Source: Acanthochlamys bracteata (lineage: Eukaryota > Streptophyta > Magnoliopsida > Pandanales > Velloziaceae). Taken from it: a stretch of DNA of 64,000 nt. Where the stretch lies: the NCBI GenBank assembly GCA_019914995.1, contig CM034127.1:6138001-6202000 (forward strand). Direction: 5' to 3'. Shown here piece after piece: positions 1 to 12,192 of this stretch. The position numbers were made by a program, and so were the translations under genes. Positions within the stretch are counted from its first letter, which is position 1. Each line of letters opens with the position of its first letter. The notes under the pieces are model-generated. The model was not told the origin of the DNA. It did not search any database and saw only the letters and a list, made by a program, of their open reading frames with translations.

Positions 1-31
1 ACGGTGCATACAAACAACCAAAAAAACACAC

Positions 32-3000
32 CTCTGCCGAATGATCCCTAATGACATGGCGACAGCTATAATCACCATTATCAGTTCCTTGCCATATCCG
101 AACTGTCTGTAGCAGTGAACAGAAATTGAGTATTTGCAAACATAGTAAATAAATGCAGCAGTGAAGAAGATGAGAGAATAATCATCAGCATCATCACACA
201 TAGCATCAGGCAAACATAACTCATGGGTTTCTAAATGTTTAAATTGATTTCACAATTTTCAAATCAAAAAGTGAAGCAAACAAATTGATTATTTGGAAAT
301 ATGATAGATCAATGCAGTAGTCTAAATGTAAAAATGTGAATGGGCATACAATTGAGTTTTTGAAAATATGGAAATAAATGCAGTAGTGAAGGAGATGAGA
401 GAGCAATCATCATGTATAATATTAGCATAGCCTGCTAACATAACTCAGGGGTTTCTAAAATGAGTAAATCAAATTTCAATATTTTCAAAAGGTTCCCAAA
501 AAATAAAAAAAGAAAAAGAAAAAAAGAAGTGAATGCCATGCAGGACAACATCAACATGGTATTTTTAGAAAGAACCATCTGAGGGGCATAAATCGAAACC
601 TAGCTTGCTAGACCTTCCAGAGAACTATTCATGGAAACAACTAAAAGAGCCAAGAACTGATGCTAACCTTGTCTGCTGATCCGGTCACAAGCAACTCATT
701 TCGTGGTACAAGCTTTACACTAGTAACCTACAAAGCCATTGAGTACAGGCCACAAGCAAGAAATGATCATGGAAGGAACTACATGACTATTCATGAAACA
801 GTGATGGATGATCGAACATTCAAAAATCACAGTAGAACCTTCTTTGAGTGGCCGGTTAGTGTGCAGAGAATCTGACCAGAAGACCTATCAAATAGTACTG
901 CATTTGTATCAATTCCCCCAGTAGCAATGACATCCTAATCATCACCAGAAAAGCACCAAGAAAAATAGATCAGATACATTAAATGCAACTGAGAAACAAA
1001 TTAGAAGAAGAAAATGCATTGCAAAATATGGACGATCTTACTCCTTACTGCAGAAGAGAAAAGAAAACCTGCATGTTTCATGATCTTAGCAAAATTTTAA
1101 CTTAAGATGAATGTCTGCACTATATATCACTAATCATCCGATATAGGGACGCCCAAACTCTACCAGGAACTTCTACACTTCGTAAGTATGATACATTTAT
1201 TCATCAACAGTGGGAAAGATTTAATTATTGGAAGTATATCAAAGCAGCTAAATAAGCAAAATAACTTGAGCTGCTAGCATGTTGCTCCAAACAGCGATAG
1301 AATGAATAATGCTTCTCCCCAGTTTATTGAAGTAAATTAGAAATGCCTTTTGAAATGACAGCAATTCTTCACCAAAGTTCAGGCAACAGTTTATTTCAAA
1401 ATTGTCCTTTTTTCTACAAAAAACTTTTGTTCAGTTAAAAGAAATACACTGTTGCTGTTGTTGCAATTAGATGCTGTTATAACCTGCATATATGGCAGCA
1501 CTTCCACAAAGGCATATTAGTGGCCTTGCAGACAGATTATGTTGGGAACCATCAAAAGTCTACAAGTGAAGTGTTCAACATTATGGTTTATGGTTAAACG
1601 CCATGGTTGTGCAGAATTCTAGTATCTAAAGCTTGGAAACAGAATTCTGGTAGGCACAGGAATATATGACTTTCAATGTGTGGCACGGGGTGCTCAGTCA
1701 AAGGCATGCAAAAATGTTTCAAAAACCCTGTCCAGTATGTGGTTGAGAAACTCTAGCTAAACCGGACTTGAATAACCTGGACATACTTGTGCAGGAGAAG
1801 TTCAAAAGATGTCTTAGTAGTAGTTGATTGTTTATCCATTCAATTACAAACCATCACATAACATAGTTGCAAGTTTGAGACATTTCTATTGATAAACCTC
1901 ATATTTACATGCGCAGACATAAAATACAGAATCACATATATCTAATAACAAATACACATCCTTGTATTTAGTAATGGGAAAAAACAAACACCAAATTGTC
2001 TTTGTTTACCTTTGATGGATGAATATCAATAGATAGGATGCCTGGCTTGTTGGTCTTGTGAAGAGGATGACTGGAGATTTGTGTAAACCTCTCCAACCTT
2101 TCAATGGGCGCAAGTCTAGATGATATCTTCAAAATTAAATAGAAAATAAATAAATTAAAAAGAATGCAAATGGCACAAATGGCACATACAAATGAAGAGG
2201 ACTACAGACATGCTACGCTTTTAAGTGAAATGCCCTTCAGATATAATAACTAAGGATATCAAACTTCACATTGGCACAAGCAATCACAACTGTATTCAAC
2301 AAGTACCTCCCGTTTCTTGCGGTGTGCGGAAAGATCTTTATTGCACTGTTCTAGTTCATCAATCAAATCAGGATACATGCCTGGGCGGCTTTTCTTCCCA
2401 TCAGGGCCCAACTCCTCATCCTCTGCAGCTGTATGCATAACAAAATGAAACTCTATCAAAGTCATATTCCCAATCTGCCAAGAAGATGTATGTGAACTTC
2501 AATTTATTATTTGAATCACCTCTTTTTCCATTGCTAGCAGAATTTTCTCCAGATCCTGTTGAAGCAGGAATCTGCCTTTCAGCCTCAGCCAAAAGAGTTC
2601 GTGCTTCATCCCTTTCTTTCTTCAGTCTAGCTATAACCCGGCAAGCAGCATCATGCTGAAAATTCAATGAAATGACTTAAAAGTGAAATCTCTTAAGAAT
2701 TTATTTACAATATGGTAGATACTAAGACAGCATCATATAGAGGAGATTAATTGTCTGAAATTCCTGTTAAATATAGAAGATTGATCGATAGAGTATGATC
2801 CAATAGAAACATCCAAACAGTCTCAAGTAAGCAGAGAGCCCAACCAAATTAAAAGCGACACAGATGCAGCTAAAGTACAATGATATTAGGGGGAACTTCA
2901 AATACCTGTTCCATTCCATAAGTTTCTTCTGTGAGAATGCTAAGAATCAGCCACAATGTGTCTAATGCACAAACAGTGCTTAAAAGCTCATCTGAAAGAT

Positions 3001-5725
3001 GATCAGCTTAACGTAAAATCATAATATCTATTATTGAGACAATCTATACATTGGTCAATTGCTCAGTTTAGCATAATACAAGGACACTAATACTTTGCAC
3101 AATTTCCTCAATCATTATCCCTATAATCGAGTGCTCTATGGGTAGCAAGCTGTTTTCAATAAGCATGCAGTAAATCATGCCCCCATTTATTTAAGCAACT
3201 AAATTGATTCTAATTTTGTATAATAAGCATTAATTAAAGCAACCAATATATACAGAATTCACGTTAAAATTCAGAGGGTAAAAGATTTCATGATCATTAT
3301 ACATAATGCAACCGGAGACATGGTTATCCATAAGCATTCTGATTCCATATGATAACAGGAAAACAGAAGCACTAAGTTGATGGTTCAAGTAATATGCTTT
3401 TAGGAAATAATCAGGTTTGCACAAAGCATATAAACTGTCAAAAAACATAACCTAAAAATAGAAGTCTACTTTGGGATATGTTTAGGTCGCAATACCTGGT
3501 ACAAAGCATGACTTAACTCCTGCCTTGCTGTGTGTAATTGTTGCTCCAGTGCAAAACTGGAAAGCATTAGAGCATCCCATTCCTGTCCAATACAGAGTAA
3601 GAACTTCAGACTACTAGAAGAAAATTGGTTGCAACATTTGTCAATACTATTCAATATACAACATGTTGCATATTGGTAATGTGAATCCTAATTAAATTAC
3701 GTGGTTCAACATTAGCCACAAAACTTTTGGTTTAATCTGCTTGCATGAAGTTAAATCTCAACGCATACAACTTCCAAACAAGCATGCTTGCCACTCCAAT
3801 AGCCAATTAGAGTAATCACTGAGCCTTTAAGAAATCAGTTCATTCTGAGATCTGATGGCCTTCCCTTACCGAAGTTATATACCTGCATCTCTATGTATGC
3901 CCAGAGAGAGATAAAAGTACATCCTATATATACAATGATATGACCATTTTCCCAATTAACAAAGAGCATCATAAAAAAAAAGAGATAACAGGAAATTTCA
4001 GTGAATAATAAAATGAATGAGAGTACGGATGAGCGAAACCACTTCAGCCAACCAACAAGCTGACTTGAAAGTCCTAAATTGACCTAATAGTAGATTCTGA
4101 TTGAGTAAATTTCTATAAGTATCTATCTACTAACAGCACATAACAACATTAATAGCATAACTTTCCTCGCCTCCAACAGAATGAAAACAGGTATGCAATC
4201 AGCAGTAGTCTACAACATTCGGATAATAAGAACATCTTCCTAAGAGGATCATGTGGCAAAATCTTTCTAAGAGGATCATCCGCATGATGAAGGATAACTG
4301 CATAAGCCTCGTTCTAAGATAACCATTTACATTTACCAGACCTACCAAATTATAGGGCACCGACAACCAATAGAGGATAGAGTTCTTACACGAGACCAAA
4401 GGTGAAGTTATACAGTGCACATGAACATGCTTATCACTACATAAAGTTAACCATTGCATTCGCTTTTTCAAAATTTTAATCATGAAATGAAGAAGCTTAT
4501 ATGTGGCACTCACATTTTGAAACATTCCAAGTAGCCCTGGAATACTAGCAGCCTGCAGAGGCCTAGGTTTACCAACCTACAAAGCAGATATTCTAAAGTA
4601 TTAGAAATGTAAGAAACATAACAATAACGAGACACCAAGACAACAAGCTAGGGTCCTAAAATGTGATAAAAAATTACAATGACTAGAAACATGAGGCGTT
4701 TATCGTTTGTGCAGATGTGACAAATATGACACCACACCTATATGTTCATGATTATTACAAAGAAGATGGCATACATTTAATTGTGCAAACCAGTGCTCTT
4801 CCTCATAATTGAGCTAAATCAATCCTACTACCCCAACAACATTTAGAATCATAGCGATCTAGGCATTTTACATTGTATTCAGAAAACCTGTAAAAAAAGA
4901 TCTAGACCAAAGGTCCAACTGTTGGTTAAATTCATCTTCTATACCTATTTTTGCTATCGTTAACAAATGAAACATCCAAAACCAATAACATAAGCAGAAA
5001 ACTGAAATAAAGCAGTACTTTGAAAATCTAAAAAGATGCTTGTACCCAGTTATCTCAAAAAGATACACGACTTCCTGTCGAATATAAAGAACTACTGAAT
5101 CACGACTAATTTAATGTCACATATGTCACAATAACATTTACTAGAACATAATTGTATTCTTCCAATTATAAAGAATACTATATCTAGATGTTATAATTAA
5201 TACAATGGGTATATTTCAACAGTAACAGTTACATTGAAACAACATGAAAACAGAAAAAGAAAACAGTAATCCAGGTAAGAGTAAGAAGAATGCAAACATA
5301 CTTTATTAATTTGGACAGGCAACAAGTCATCCATTGAGAGCTCCTCATTTGTAACTGGGCATTTACCATATTCCTGCAAAACCCATTAAAATCAAATAGA
5401 TCAAGAAAACCTTATTAATAAAATTAAAAGACAAAGTCTAACCCAAACATGGACCGCAACAGAAACCCTAAGGGGGAAAAAAAAGAAGAAGAACGAACCT
5501 TTACATGTTGCTCGATCAGACGGCGTTCAAATACCAACCCAGATTTCTTCGAGACCACCGCATCTTGGGGGACCTCATTGGAGACTGCAAGATCACAGAA
5601 TCAGAATTTCAAAGATGAAGGAAAAAAGAGAAAGAGGTGAAAAATAAAGTGCAGAAGAAAAACACGATATAATCGAGTTATATTTATGGGAATTTTAGCA
5701 GGAGATGCTTACTGGAACAGAGCAT
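32..5725 (-). CDS. PRP19: Pre-mRNA-processing factor 19 (PRP19/MAC3 U-box E3 ligase), 3' end outside window
   Basis: Core subunit of the Prp19/MOS4-associated complex, a nuclear U-box ubiquitin ligase needed for spliceosome activation and, in plants, for immunity. I resolved coding exons at 5713-5725, 5499-5584, 5302-5373, 4514-4576, 3496-3582, 2520-2655, 2307-2428, 2010-2126, 839-934, 668-727 and 32-106. All join in frame with GT-AG borders and give 309 codons before the window edge. The N-terminus ([20 protein letters not shown]) is a U-box start, followed by [19 protein letters not shown]. Next comes the Prp19 coiled-coil region ([35 protein letters not shown]). WD40 repeats begin near residue 220 ([11 protein letters not shown], then [20 protein letters not shown] and LVTGSADK). 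The rest of the propeller lies left of base 32. The ATG at 5725 was chosen because it gives the conserved MxC start. A possible extra exon lies at 2906-2991. Family assignment is very sure; which MAC3 paralogue it is cannot be told. Confidence 0.95.
2906..2991 (-). other. Possible cassette (poison) exon in a PRP19 intron
   Basis: Inside the intron between coding exons 5 and 6, this 86-base stretch has a pyrimidine-flanked CAG acceptor and a CAG/GTATTT donor. Exons 5 and 6 join in phase 0 without it, and the direct join gives the family-conserved ALYQ-HDAAC sequence. Its length is not a multiple of three, and in phase 0 it meets a TAA at the fourth codon, so inclusion would truncate the protein in the coiled coil. 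Another frame is open for 28 codons. This is a splice-site inference only. Confidence 0.3.
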
Positions 5726-5873
5726 GGCGGGAAGAATTAGGGTTTGGGCCGCGGAGCCAAACGCAGTAGAGAGAAGACGAGCGGCGTAGTGAAGTGTGCA
5801 CAGAGAGAGAGAGAGGCAGAGACAGCAGAGAGTGGGGCAAAATTATTTTCCTAACTAAGTCAAACACACAACG

Positions 5874-5946
5874 GGCCTATTAGCTCAGCTGGTTAGAGCG
5901 TCGTGCTAATAACGCGAAGGTCGCAGTTCGAGACCTGCATGGGCCA
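5874..5946 (+). tRNA. tRNA-Ile (anticodon AAU) with a T-arm deletion
   Basis: The 7-bp acceptor stem pairs GGCCTAT with ATGGGCC (one G-U), followed by discriminator A. The D arm (GCTCAGCTGGTTAGAGC, A box) and anticodon loop (GTGCTAATAACGC, anticodon AAT in DNA) are intact, and there is no intron. The T arm reads GCAG-TTCGAGAC-CTGC. Plant isoleucine tRNAs normally have GCAGG-TTCGAGA-CCTGC, so one G of the stem is missing; the stem is four pairs and the loop eight. The total is 73 rather than 74 bases including the discriminator. The B-box promoter loses one consensus base. It may be a weakly functional copy or a young pseudogene. It lies 149 bp from the PRP19 start codon and points away from that gene. 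Confidence 0.85.
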
Positions 5947-6351
5947 ACTTGTTCTTTTTTGCATTTAATAGATTCTTTAATTTTTTATATATTAAAACAA
6001 TCATCAAGTTGCTGTCTTACTGTATCCGACGAATGCAGTCCGGGCATTCTTTGCGATGCAGTTTTTGAAAAATTATTCATTAATTATTTATTTTATATAT
6101 ATATATATATTTTTTTATAAAAAATATCTTTATAAGTATTTTCGAACGCTCTTTATCGGTTTGAATTTTATAATTCCTTTTCTCAAATCTAAAAAAACAA
6201 ATACAACGAGCAAGGCAGTCATAATAATCAAAAAATAAAAACAAAGAGAAACACTTCAAATTATTAAGGAACCGGCAACCGAGTACGAATCCTTATTTTT
6301 GAGAATGCTGATCGTACTTAAAACTCATCTGACTAAGGGCTGCCTAAAGTA

Positions 6352-6575
6352 GCGTTTGATAGTAATTTTTAAATAAATTTTTTTTAAATAAAAAATATTT
6401 TTATTTTTTTATAAATAAGTTTTATTTTTTTATTTTTAAAAAATAATAAAAATATACAATTAGAAATTTTCATTATGTAAAATTTTTTTACACTCTCTAA
6501 ATTTTTTAATAAATTTTTTAAATACTTATAAAATGTGTATTAAAAATAAAAATTTAAAAAGCTGTTTGGAATTGT
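6352..6575 (+). repeat. MITE family A, copy 1
   Basis: AT-rich element beginning at a GCGTTTG end and finishing at AGCTGTTTGG. The diagnostic core is a TTATGTAAAATTTT block followed by CTCTAAATTTTTTAATAAAT and TACTTATAAAATGTGTATT. The same order of blocks recurs in at least nine other places in the window. Confidence 0.6.
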
Positions 6576-7199
6576 TTATAAAAAATTATTTGTGCATTAG
6601 AATTAGCAGTTAAAAGTTTGTTCCAAATCGTATATTTCGATATTTTTGATTTAGTTCTATCACTTTGCGCTGTATAGTCGGCGGTGAAATAACTCCAAAC
6701 ATCGATATTTTGATTTTTGAATGTTTTATTGTTGTCAATACTGAAGCGGAAGTACTTCCTATATTCAGAATTGGAGGACTTTCGTTGCATCTTTGATGAA
6801 AACATGTTCTTTGTATTGGAGGAATTTCATCTTCTTTTTCCATACGTGTAACATTTATCTTCTCCAAATTTTGAGCGTTCATGTCATTGTCATCTATATA
6901 AAAATTAATGGCACGGATATTTGGATCCATTTGAAATAATAACTAAAATTTTTAAAAATTGAAGAATAAAGAAATGTGAATTTAAAAAATAAAGTAACAA
7001 AAAAATACTTTTATAAATTTGTATAAATTTGAGTAAAATGAAAATAAGAATTGACAAAATTGTGTGAAAAATGAATGAAGATATGATGTACTTATAGATG
7101 AAATATAAATTTTAAAAAAATGTAGTTTGCAGCTAATCGGTGTGTTACCATTGGCTGCGGCTGGAAGCATGCCAACGGTTTGCTAATGTCAGCAGATCA

Positions 7200-7662
7200 T
7201 TGGATCTTTTTAACCTAGTCAACGGTCAATATTGACTGGTCAATATAACAGTAATCGGACGGACGAGTCGATAAAGTCAGCCCGATACCGCCTGTAGAAT
7301 CGAACCAGTCCAGTCCTTTTACTATTTATCGGACCGAGCGGGCCAGTTTCCGGCTATTTCTGCATCTATAGTGCCGTCAGGAAGGGAGCAGCTGACCAAC
7401 TGCTCGAAGGAAAAATTGCGAAGAAAAAATCTAGTGAATGAGCAGGTAAGATTATTGAATCCGATTTTGATAAGTCTGAGTTAACATAGTTTACTGTTTC
7501 AACCGTCCGGTCAGTTTAGCAATTTTTTAATCAAATCGGACGGTTCGATTCAGAGTGAACGGGTTAAAAGAAATTTGGATTGATTTGCACATTCGTGCCG
7601 ATTTACCGTCCGGATCGTCAATTGCAAGTCGATCTGAACAGTTCGGATCTGTCGACTATAGT
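7200..7662. repeat. CCGG-rich repeat with CTATAG end, copy 1
   Basis: GC-richer stretch in AT-rich surroundings. Its right border (TTTACCGTCCGGATCG, then AAGTCGATCTGAACAGTTCGG and CGACTATAG) matches the right border of the element at 11386-12192. The left limit is uncertain; an internal CTATAG at about 7366 might be a border. It is probably a non-autonomous DNA transposon; no coding capacity is seen. Confidence 0.45.
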
Positions 7663-8066
7663 AACTACTCTCCGTTAGAGAAGGATTGTGGGATAGATTT
7701 GCAGGTCCAATAAGTTTACTAACTGAAATCCAAAATTCCTTTTTGAGTAGTGTCCAACCTGGCTAAAGTCTAATCATACAGTTGCATCACTCACAAGTGG
7801 AGTGGATAGCATAATTGAAGATAAGATAGTGTAGAAGGACTACAAGAAAAGAGATAAGAAACTGGCTCTGCCATAAAGAGCAATAGTTCATTCCAATTTC
7901 TGTTAAACCCTTACGATCGACTTGTTTGCGTGATACACAAATTGAAGAAAGTGGAGAAAATGAGGGGATCCAGATTGGTAAAGATTATTGTTAATGTAAG
8001 CAAACATACATGGGACATTTAGATGCTTGTGTTCAATGGAAACCAACAGTAAAAATCTTTGATGGC

Positions 8067-9566
8067 CTACGATCTCTTGCTTACTTTCACCATCAATCCA
8101 TTCTTCATATGAAGAATTATGGAAAGCCTCGGTTTAACTACATGACCTTTCACAACTTGGAAACGGTACTTGGGAATCACTGCAGCTGCGACAATCTTCA
8201 TCTGTGTGAAGGCCACTTCTTTGCCTAAACAAGTCCTCGGACCGGAGTTGAAGGAGAAGAACTTGTACGACGGTACGTGCTTCAGCTTCCCGTTCTCCAA
8301 TATCCAACGCTCTGGCTTGAACTTTGCACAGTCCTTCCCCCAAACACCCTCCATTCTCCCCATAGCATAGGTCGATATCAGTATCTTCATTCCCGGTTTA
8401 ACTTCATGGCTGCTGGGAAGAGTCTCAGGTTTTAATACTGCCTTGTGTTCGAAAGGAACCGGCGGGTATAACCGGAGAGCTTCGCAGAGTGCCGCGTGCA
8501 AGTAGACCAGTTGCTCAATGTTCCCTTGGGTCTTGGAGCAAGATTCTAATTCCTCGATGATGTTGTTCTCTGCTTCAGGATTTTGGGTAAGTAGCCAGAA
8601 AAACCAAGTGAGCGCAGCGCCGGTTGTGTCCCGTCCGGCGAGCATGAAGTTCATGGCTGTGTCTATCAAGAACTCGTCAGACATGATCCCCTCAACGTCT
8701 TGCGGTGGATTTGCTATGTACGATGAGAGCAGATCGTTCTCGTCTTGTCTGATATTATCTTGTTTAGCTCTGATTACTTCTGCAATGTAGCTATTGATGA
8801 TATGGTGAGCATCCGCAAGCTTTCGCTCTGTGCCGATCCTGAGCCGTCTCAGCGTCTTCCACCAGAGTGGCGGTGGCACGTGTCGGAAGAAAGCAGCCTG
8901 CATAGAATCGTCGACGGCAGAGGCAAAAGGTACAGCAGGGAAGCCCGGAGAGAGGCAACCTGGGTCGACTCCAAAAATCAAACGGCTCGTTGTATCGAAA
9001 GTTAATCGTAGGAACACGTTCTGCAGGTCGATTGCAATCCCATCCTCCGCCGCGCCGTCGAGCAGCGAGAGTAAATCTTTCTCCACCTTGACTCTCATAG
9101 AATCAGACACGAACGATCGAAACTGCAAGGCGTTGAACACGCCGTGGGCAGCTCGGCGCTGTGCGCGCCATGAATCGTCATCAGCATTGAAGATGCCGTT
9201 ACCGAGAACAATACCGAAGATCTCAGAGAACTCAAGACCTTTAGGAAAATTTGGAAAAGCAGAATTGAATATGTGGCGAACATTGGCCGGGTCTGCGGTG
9301 ACGAAGATGTCCATGGAGATAAACCACGGTCCTCGAATGTTGAAGTTGCAACCGGATAGTAGGAGGAGCTCAGTAGCCCAATCATGGACCCTATGGAGAT
9401 TGACAAGCACGGCCGGAAGCATGCCGACCAACGGCCAGTTAGTTGGAAAGCTCGGACGATTGCTGCTACCGATAACTCGCCGGATTAAGCAAATAAGGAT
9501 GAAAGAAGCTATGGAGATAAAGATCTCTGGGTAACTATCAAAGAAGAAAGAAACCACGGAGGCCAT
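8067..9566 (-). CDS. Cytochrome P450, CYP96A-like (mid-chain alkane hydroxylase family)
   Basis: Intronless 499-residue P450 of the CYP86 clan. An N-terminal membrane anchor (residues about 11-29) is followed by the WPLVGMLP hinge. The I-helix oxygen-binding motif AGRDTT is at 310-315, the ExxR motif (EALR) at 362-365, PERW at 418-421, and the haem loop FNSGPRTCLG at 439-448 with ligand Cys446. Length and lack of introns fit CYP96A. The family includes MAH1/CYP96A15, which makes secondary alcohols and ketones of stem wax from alkanes at the endoplasmic reticulum. Fatty-acid omega-hydroxylation is another possibility within the clan. All key residues are present, so it should be active. Promoter signals were not resolved. 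Family assignment is sure, substrate is inference. Confidence 0.93.
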   Translation of the reverse strand: MASVVSFFFDSYPEIFISIASFILICLIRRVIGSSNRPSFPTNWPLVGMLPAVLVNLHRVHDWATELLLLSGCNFNIRGPWFISMDIFVTADPANVRHIFNSAFPNFPKGLEFSEIFGIVLGNGIFNADDDSWRAQRRAAHGVFNALQFRSFVSDSMRVKVEKDLLSLLDGAAEDGIAIDLQNVFLRLTFDTTSRLIFGVDPGCLSPGFPAVPFASAVDDSMQAAFFRHVPPPLWWKTLRRLRIGTERKLADAHHIINSYIAEVIRAKQDNIRQDENDLLSSYIANPPQDVEGIMSDEFLIDTAMNFMLAGRDTTGAALTWFFWLLTQNPEAENNIIEELESCSKTQGNIEQLVYLHAALCEALRLYPPVPFEHKAVLKPETLPSSHEVKPGMKILISTYAMGRMEGVWGKDCAKFKPERWILENGKLKHVPSYKFFSFNSGPRTCLGKEVAFTQMKIVAAAVIPKYRFQVVKGHVVKPRLSIILHMKNGLMVKVSKRS

Positions 9567-10980
9567 TGTTATTTGAGCTTGTTTTTTGTCTGGTGTGGTT
9601 TCGAGAGTGTTGGTCAGTCTTCGTACATAAAGAGAAGAACAGAAAGAACAACGGAAGATATAAGAACGTTAACATTACGGTGCAAGTGTTTGATAGATAT
9701 GTGGGCCAAACTTATAAAAGTTCTGATATTGTGCAAGTAAACTGAATCACTTTGATTCAAAATTTAAAACAATATATAAAATCAGCCGGTACTTAAGTGG
9801 TTCAAATAAAAACCCGACCGGATAATATGAGATTATTGTCTTAACAAAAATTGAAGGATATTTGTTCGGTTGAAGCACTTTGCATTAATTTTTTTGGAGC
9901 TTGATTGGCCTCTCGAATGAAATTTTTTAGTTCAAGTTTTGAGATTACAGAAGTTTCTGTTTTCCGGACAACTAGAACTTTAAATCTAGCTCCAAATCAC
10001 CTATAACTAATTAGCAATTGTCTTTATTAATTAGGTCAGATTGAACTTGTTCTCGAATTGTTTTGAAGTAGATTTAACCTCAAATAACTGTTTTGAATTT
10101 GGATGTTTTCTGGAAAGCTGTCAAGTGGTTGACCTATTAAAGTAGTCGACCACTTCTGGCAGATAGTTGAAATTTTTTTAAAAACATCGAGTAATAGATA
10201 ACTTCAACACTTGTGCCGCATATCTTGTCTAGGCTAACTTTGGAAAAGAATAAATACCGTTAAAAGTTGAAGCACGAATTGAAGAGTTTCGGAATCCTCA
10301 ATTCAATTTATAAATACAATAGTAACTAATAAAAGTAAAACTTTAAATCAAAATCAAATAACTTTCAAAAAGAATCAAAAAAAGACCTTAATGGAAAAGG
10401 ATCTAGTTAACTATTACTCTCTTAGTTCAAGTTTGAAGTCTTGCAGAGGCTAGTGATTTCTTTGCAGTGACTATTTTCTTTTTTCATAAAAACAAAATTT
10501 GCAATATCTTTTATAGATATCATATGGGTTGTTTGGTATCAGTATAAGGTGCTTTATGGCTAATACGTTTGACGTATTTTTTTCTTAAAATGTTCTCATG
10601 ATTTTTATAAATATTCATTAAATAATTTTTTAAGGTATATCATAGTTCTTATATATTTTTTATTTTTTAAATAAAAATATTAATTTAAAATTATTAAAAC
10701 ATATTTAATTTAGAAGAATTTTATTTTATAAGTGATTTTATACTTTCGTTGGATTCTAAAATCAAGTCATTTCAAATTCTCTTAATTGAAAACAATAAGA
10801 CAACTAACTGCGATTTATTTTGTTGATGTGATATATCAAGAGCAACCAAATTGAATTGTCAATCATCTGGATCTGTATCATACAAGTAACTAAGCAGGTG
10901 AGTCAAAATCAGAAATGGTGCAATAAACGTTGCAGCAATTAGCCAATTAGTTCGAGTTTGAACGGACAGAGCTCGACAAG

Positions 10981-11178
10981 CGTTTGGGAATATTTTCAGA
11001 ATAAAATATATTATTATTTTTTTATTTTTAAAAAATAATAAAATATATAATAAAAAAATTTATTAGGTAGAATTTTTTATATTTTATAAATTTTTAAATA
11101 AAATTTTAAAATATTTATAAAATATATATATTAAAAAATTAAAAATTAAAAACTATTTTTAATAAATTAAGCCAAACT
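10981..11178 (+). repeat. MITE family A, copy 2
   Basis: Begins CGTTTGGGAATATTTT and ends at GCCAAACTG, so both inverted GTTTGG/CCAAAC termini are visible. The core has TTTATTAGGTAGAATTTTTT and TTTATAAAATATATATATT, as in the other copies. Confidence 0.65.
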
Positions 11179-11385
11179 GCTCTATTATTTATTGAAGTTA
11201 GCTTTAACGGTAATTAATATATTGGACCAGGAAGCAGCTGCTTCCGTTTTCTGGCCCCAACACTCCGACAAAAGAAAAAGTAAAGACCAAAGCAAATTGA
11301 AGAAGCGAAAGCCTAGCGCAATACTATCGCCATTCTCTCAAAGTTTTACTTTTTCCCTTTTAAAAAATGAAAAGTACCCAAAAGC

Positions 11386-12192
11386 TATAGTTATAAGAAC
11401 CGGATCGAACATTGAACCGTAAAATTATCCGGATCATGATCCTCGAACTGACCCATCGGGTCAATCGATCAAACCATCAAATTAATAATATTAAAATATT
11501 TTTAACTAATAATAACAACAATCACAGTAAAAAATCTACTGACATCATGGTATTACCAATAATAATAGCAGCAGCAATCATTATAAAAAATTAAAATATT
11601 TTTATTATGGCATTATTATCAACAACAACAGCAATAACAATCACATCGAAAAATAAAGTATTACTACCATGACATTATCACCACCAACAATAATAATAAT
11701 AACAAAAATTTATAATAAGTAATATTTAAATAAACTAAAAGATTAGAAAAAGATAAAACTATAAAATAGATAAATCATAAAAAAACATAACTAATTTTTT
11801 AGGTATACATATTTGAGTCTAAATATTTTACAATATAAAAATTTGAAAATTACTAATAATTAATATTTATAAATAAGACATAATTAATTATATTTTTGCA
11901 TTATCACATTCAAATGCAAAATCTAAACTACATATTATTTTTCAACATAGAGCTATTAATAATTATTTGTATTAAATATATCATCATTTTAAAAATTTTT
12001 AATTAATTTTTTTAAAATTTTATTCAACTCGGATCAAACCGAAACGGACGGATCAACCGGATTGAAGCGGGTCAAACCGAATCAAAATAGATCGATTGTA
12101 TAAATAATTTTTTCACAAATTTGGACCAATTTACTGTCCAGGTCGACGATTTTCGAGTCGACCCGGACAGTTAGGTCCGGACCTTACAACTA
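11386..12192. repeat. CCGG-rich transposon-like element with CTATAG ends, copy 2
   Basis: The left end reads CTATAGTTATAAGAACCGGA. The right end, read on the opposite strand, is ATATAGTTGTAAGGTCCGGA, giving a terminal inverted repeat of roughly 20 bases with few mismatches. Borders are rich in CCGG/GGTC words (GAACTGACCCATCGGGTCAA near 11440; TCGAGTCGACCCGGACAG near 12150). The middle (11480-12000) is AT-rich with AATAATAACAAC-type simple sequence. There is no coding sequence, so it looks non-autonomous. Confidence 0.55.

Larger units (their letters stand above)
5947..8066. other. AT-rich intergenic region with a MITE and a CCGG-rich repeat
   Basis: No gene is supported here. It contains one copy of the GTTTGG-ended MITE family (6352-6575) and part of the CTATAG/CCGG repeat (about 7200-7662). 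An open frame of 106 codons on the minus strand (6610-6930) has no family I recognise; it could be a degraded transposase N-terminus, but nothing in it proves that. Long A/T runs at 6085-6130 are simple sequence. Confidence 0.5.

Noticed and set aside
6610..6930. 106-codon minus-strand frame, considered as a hAT transposase start
   Set aside because: No zinc finger or dimerisation motif is visible; evidence too thin for a call.
8830..9534. 234-codon frame opposite the P450
   Set aside because: It lies entirely antisense to the P450, whose motifs are complete, so it is a shadow frame.
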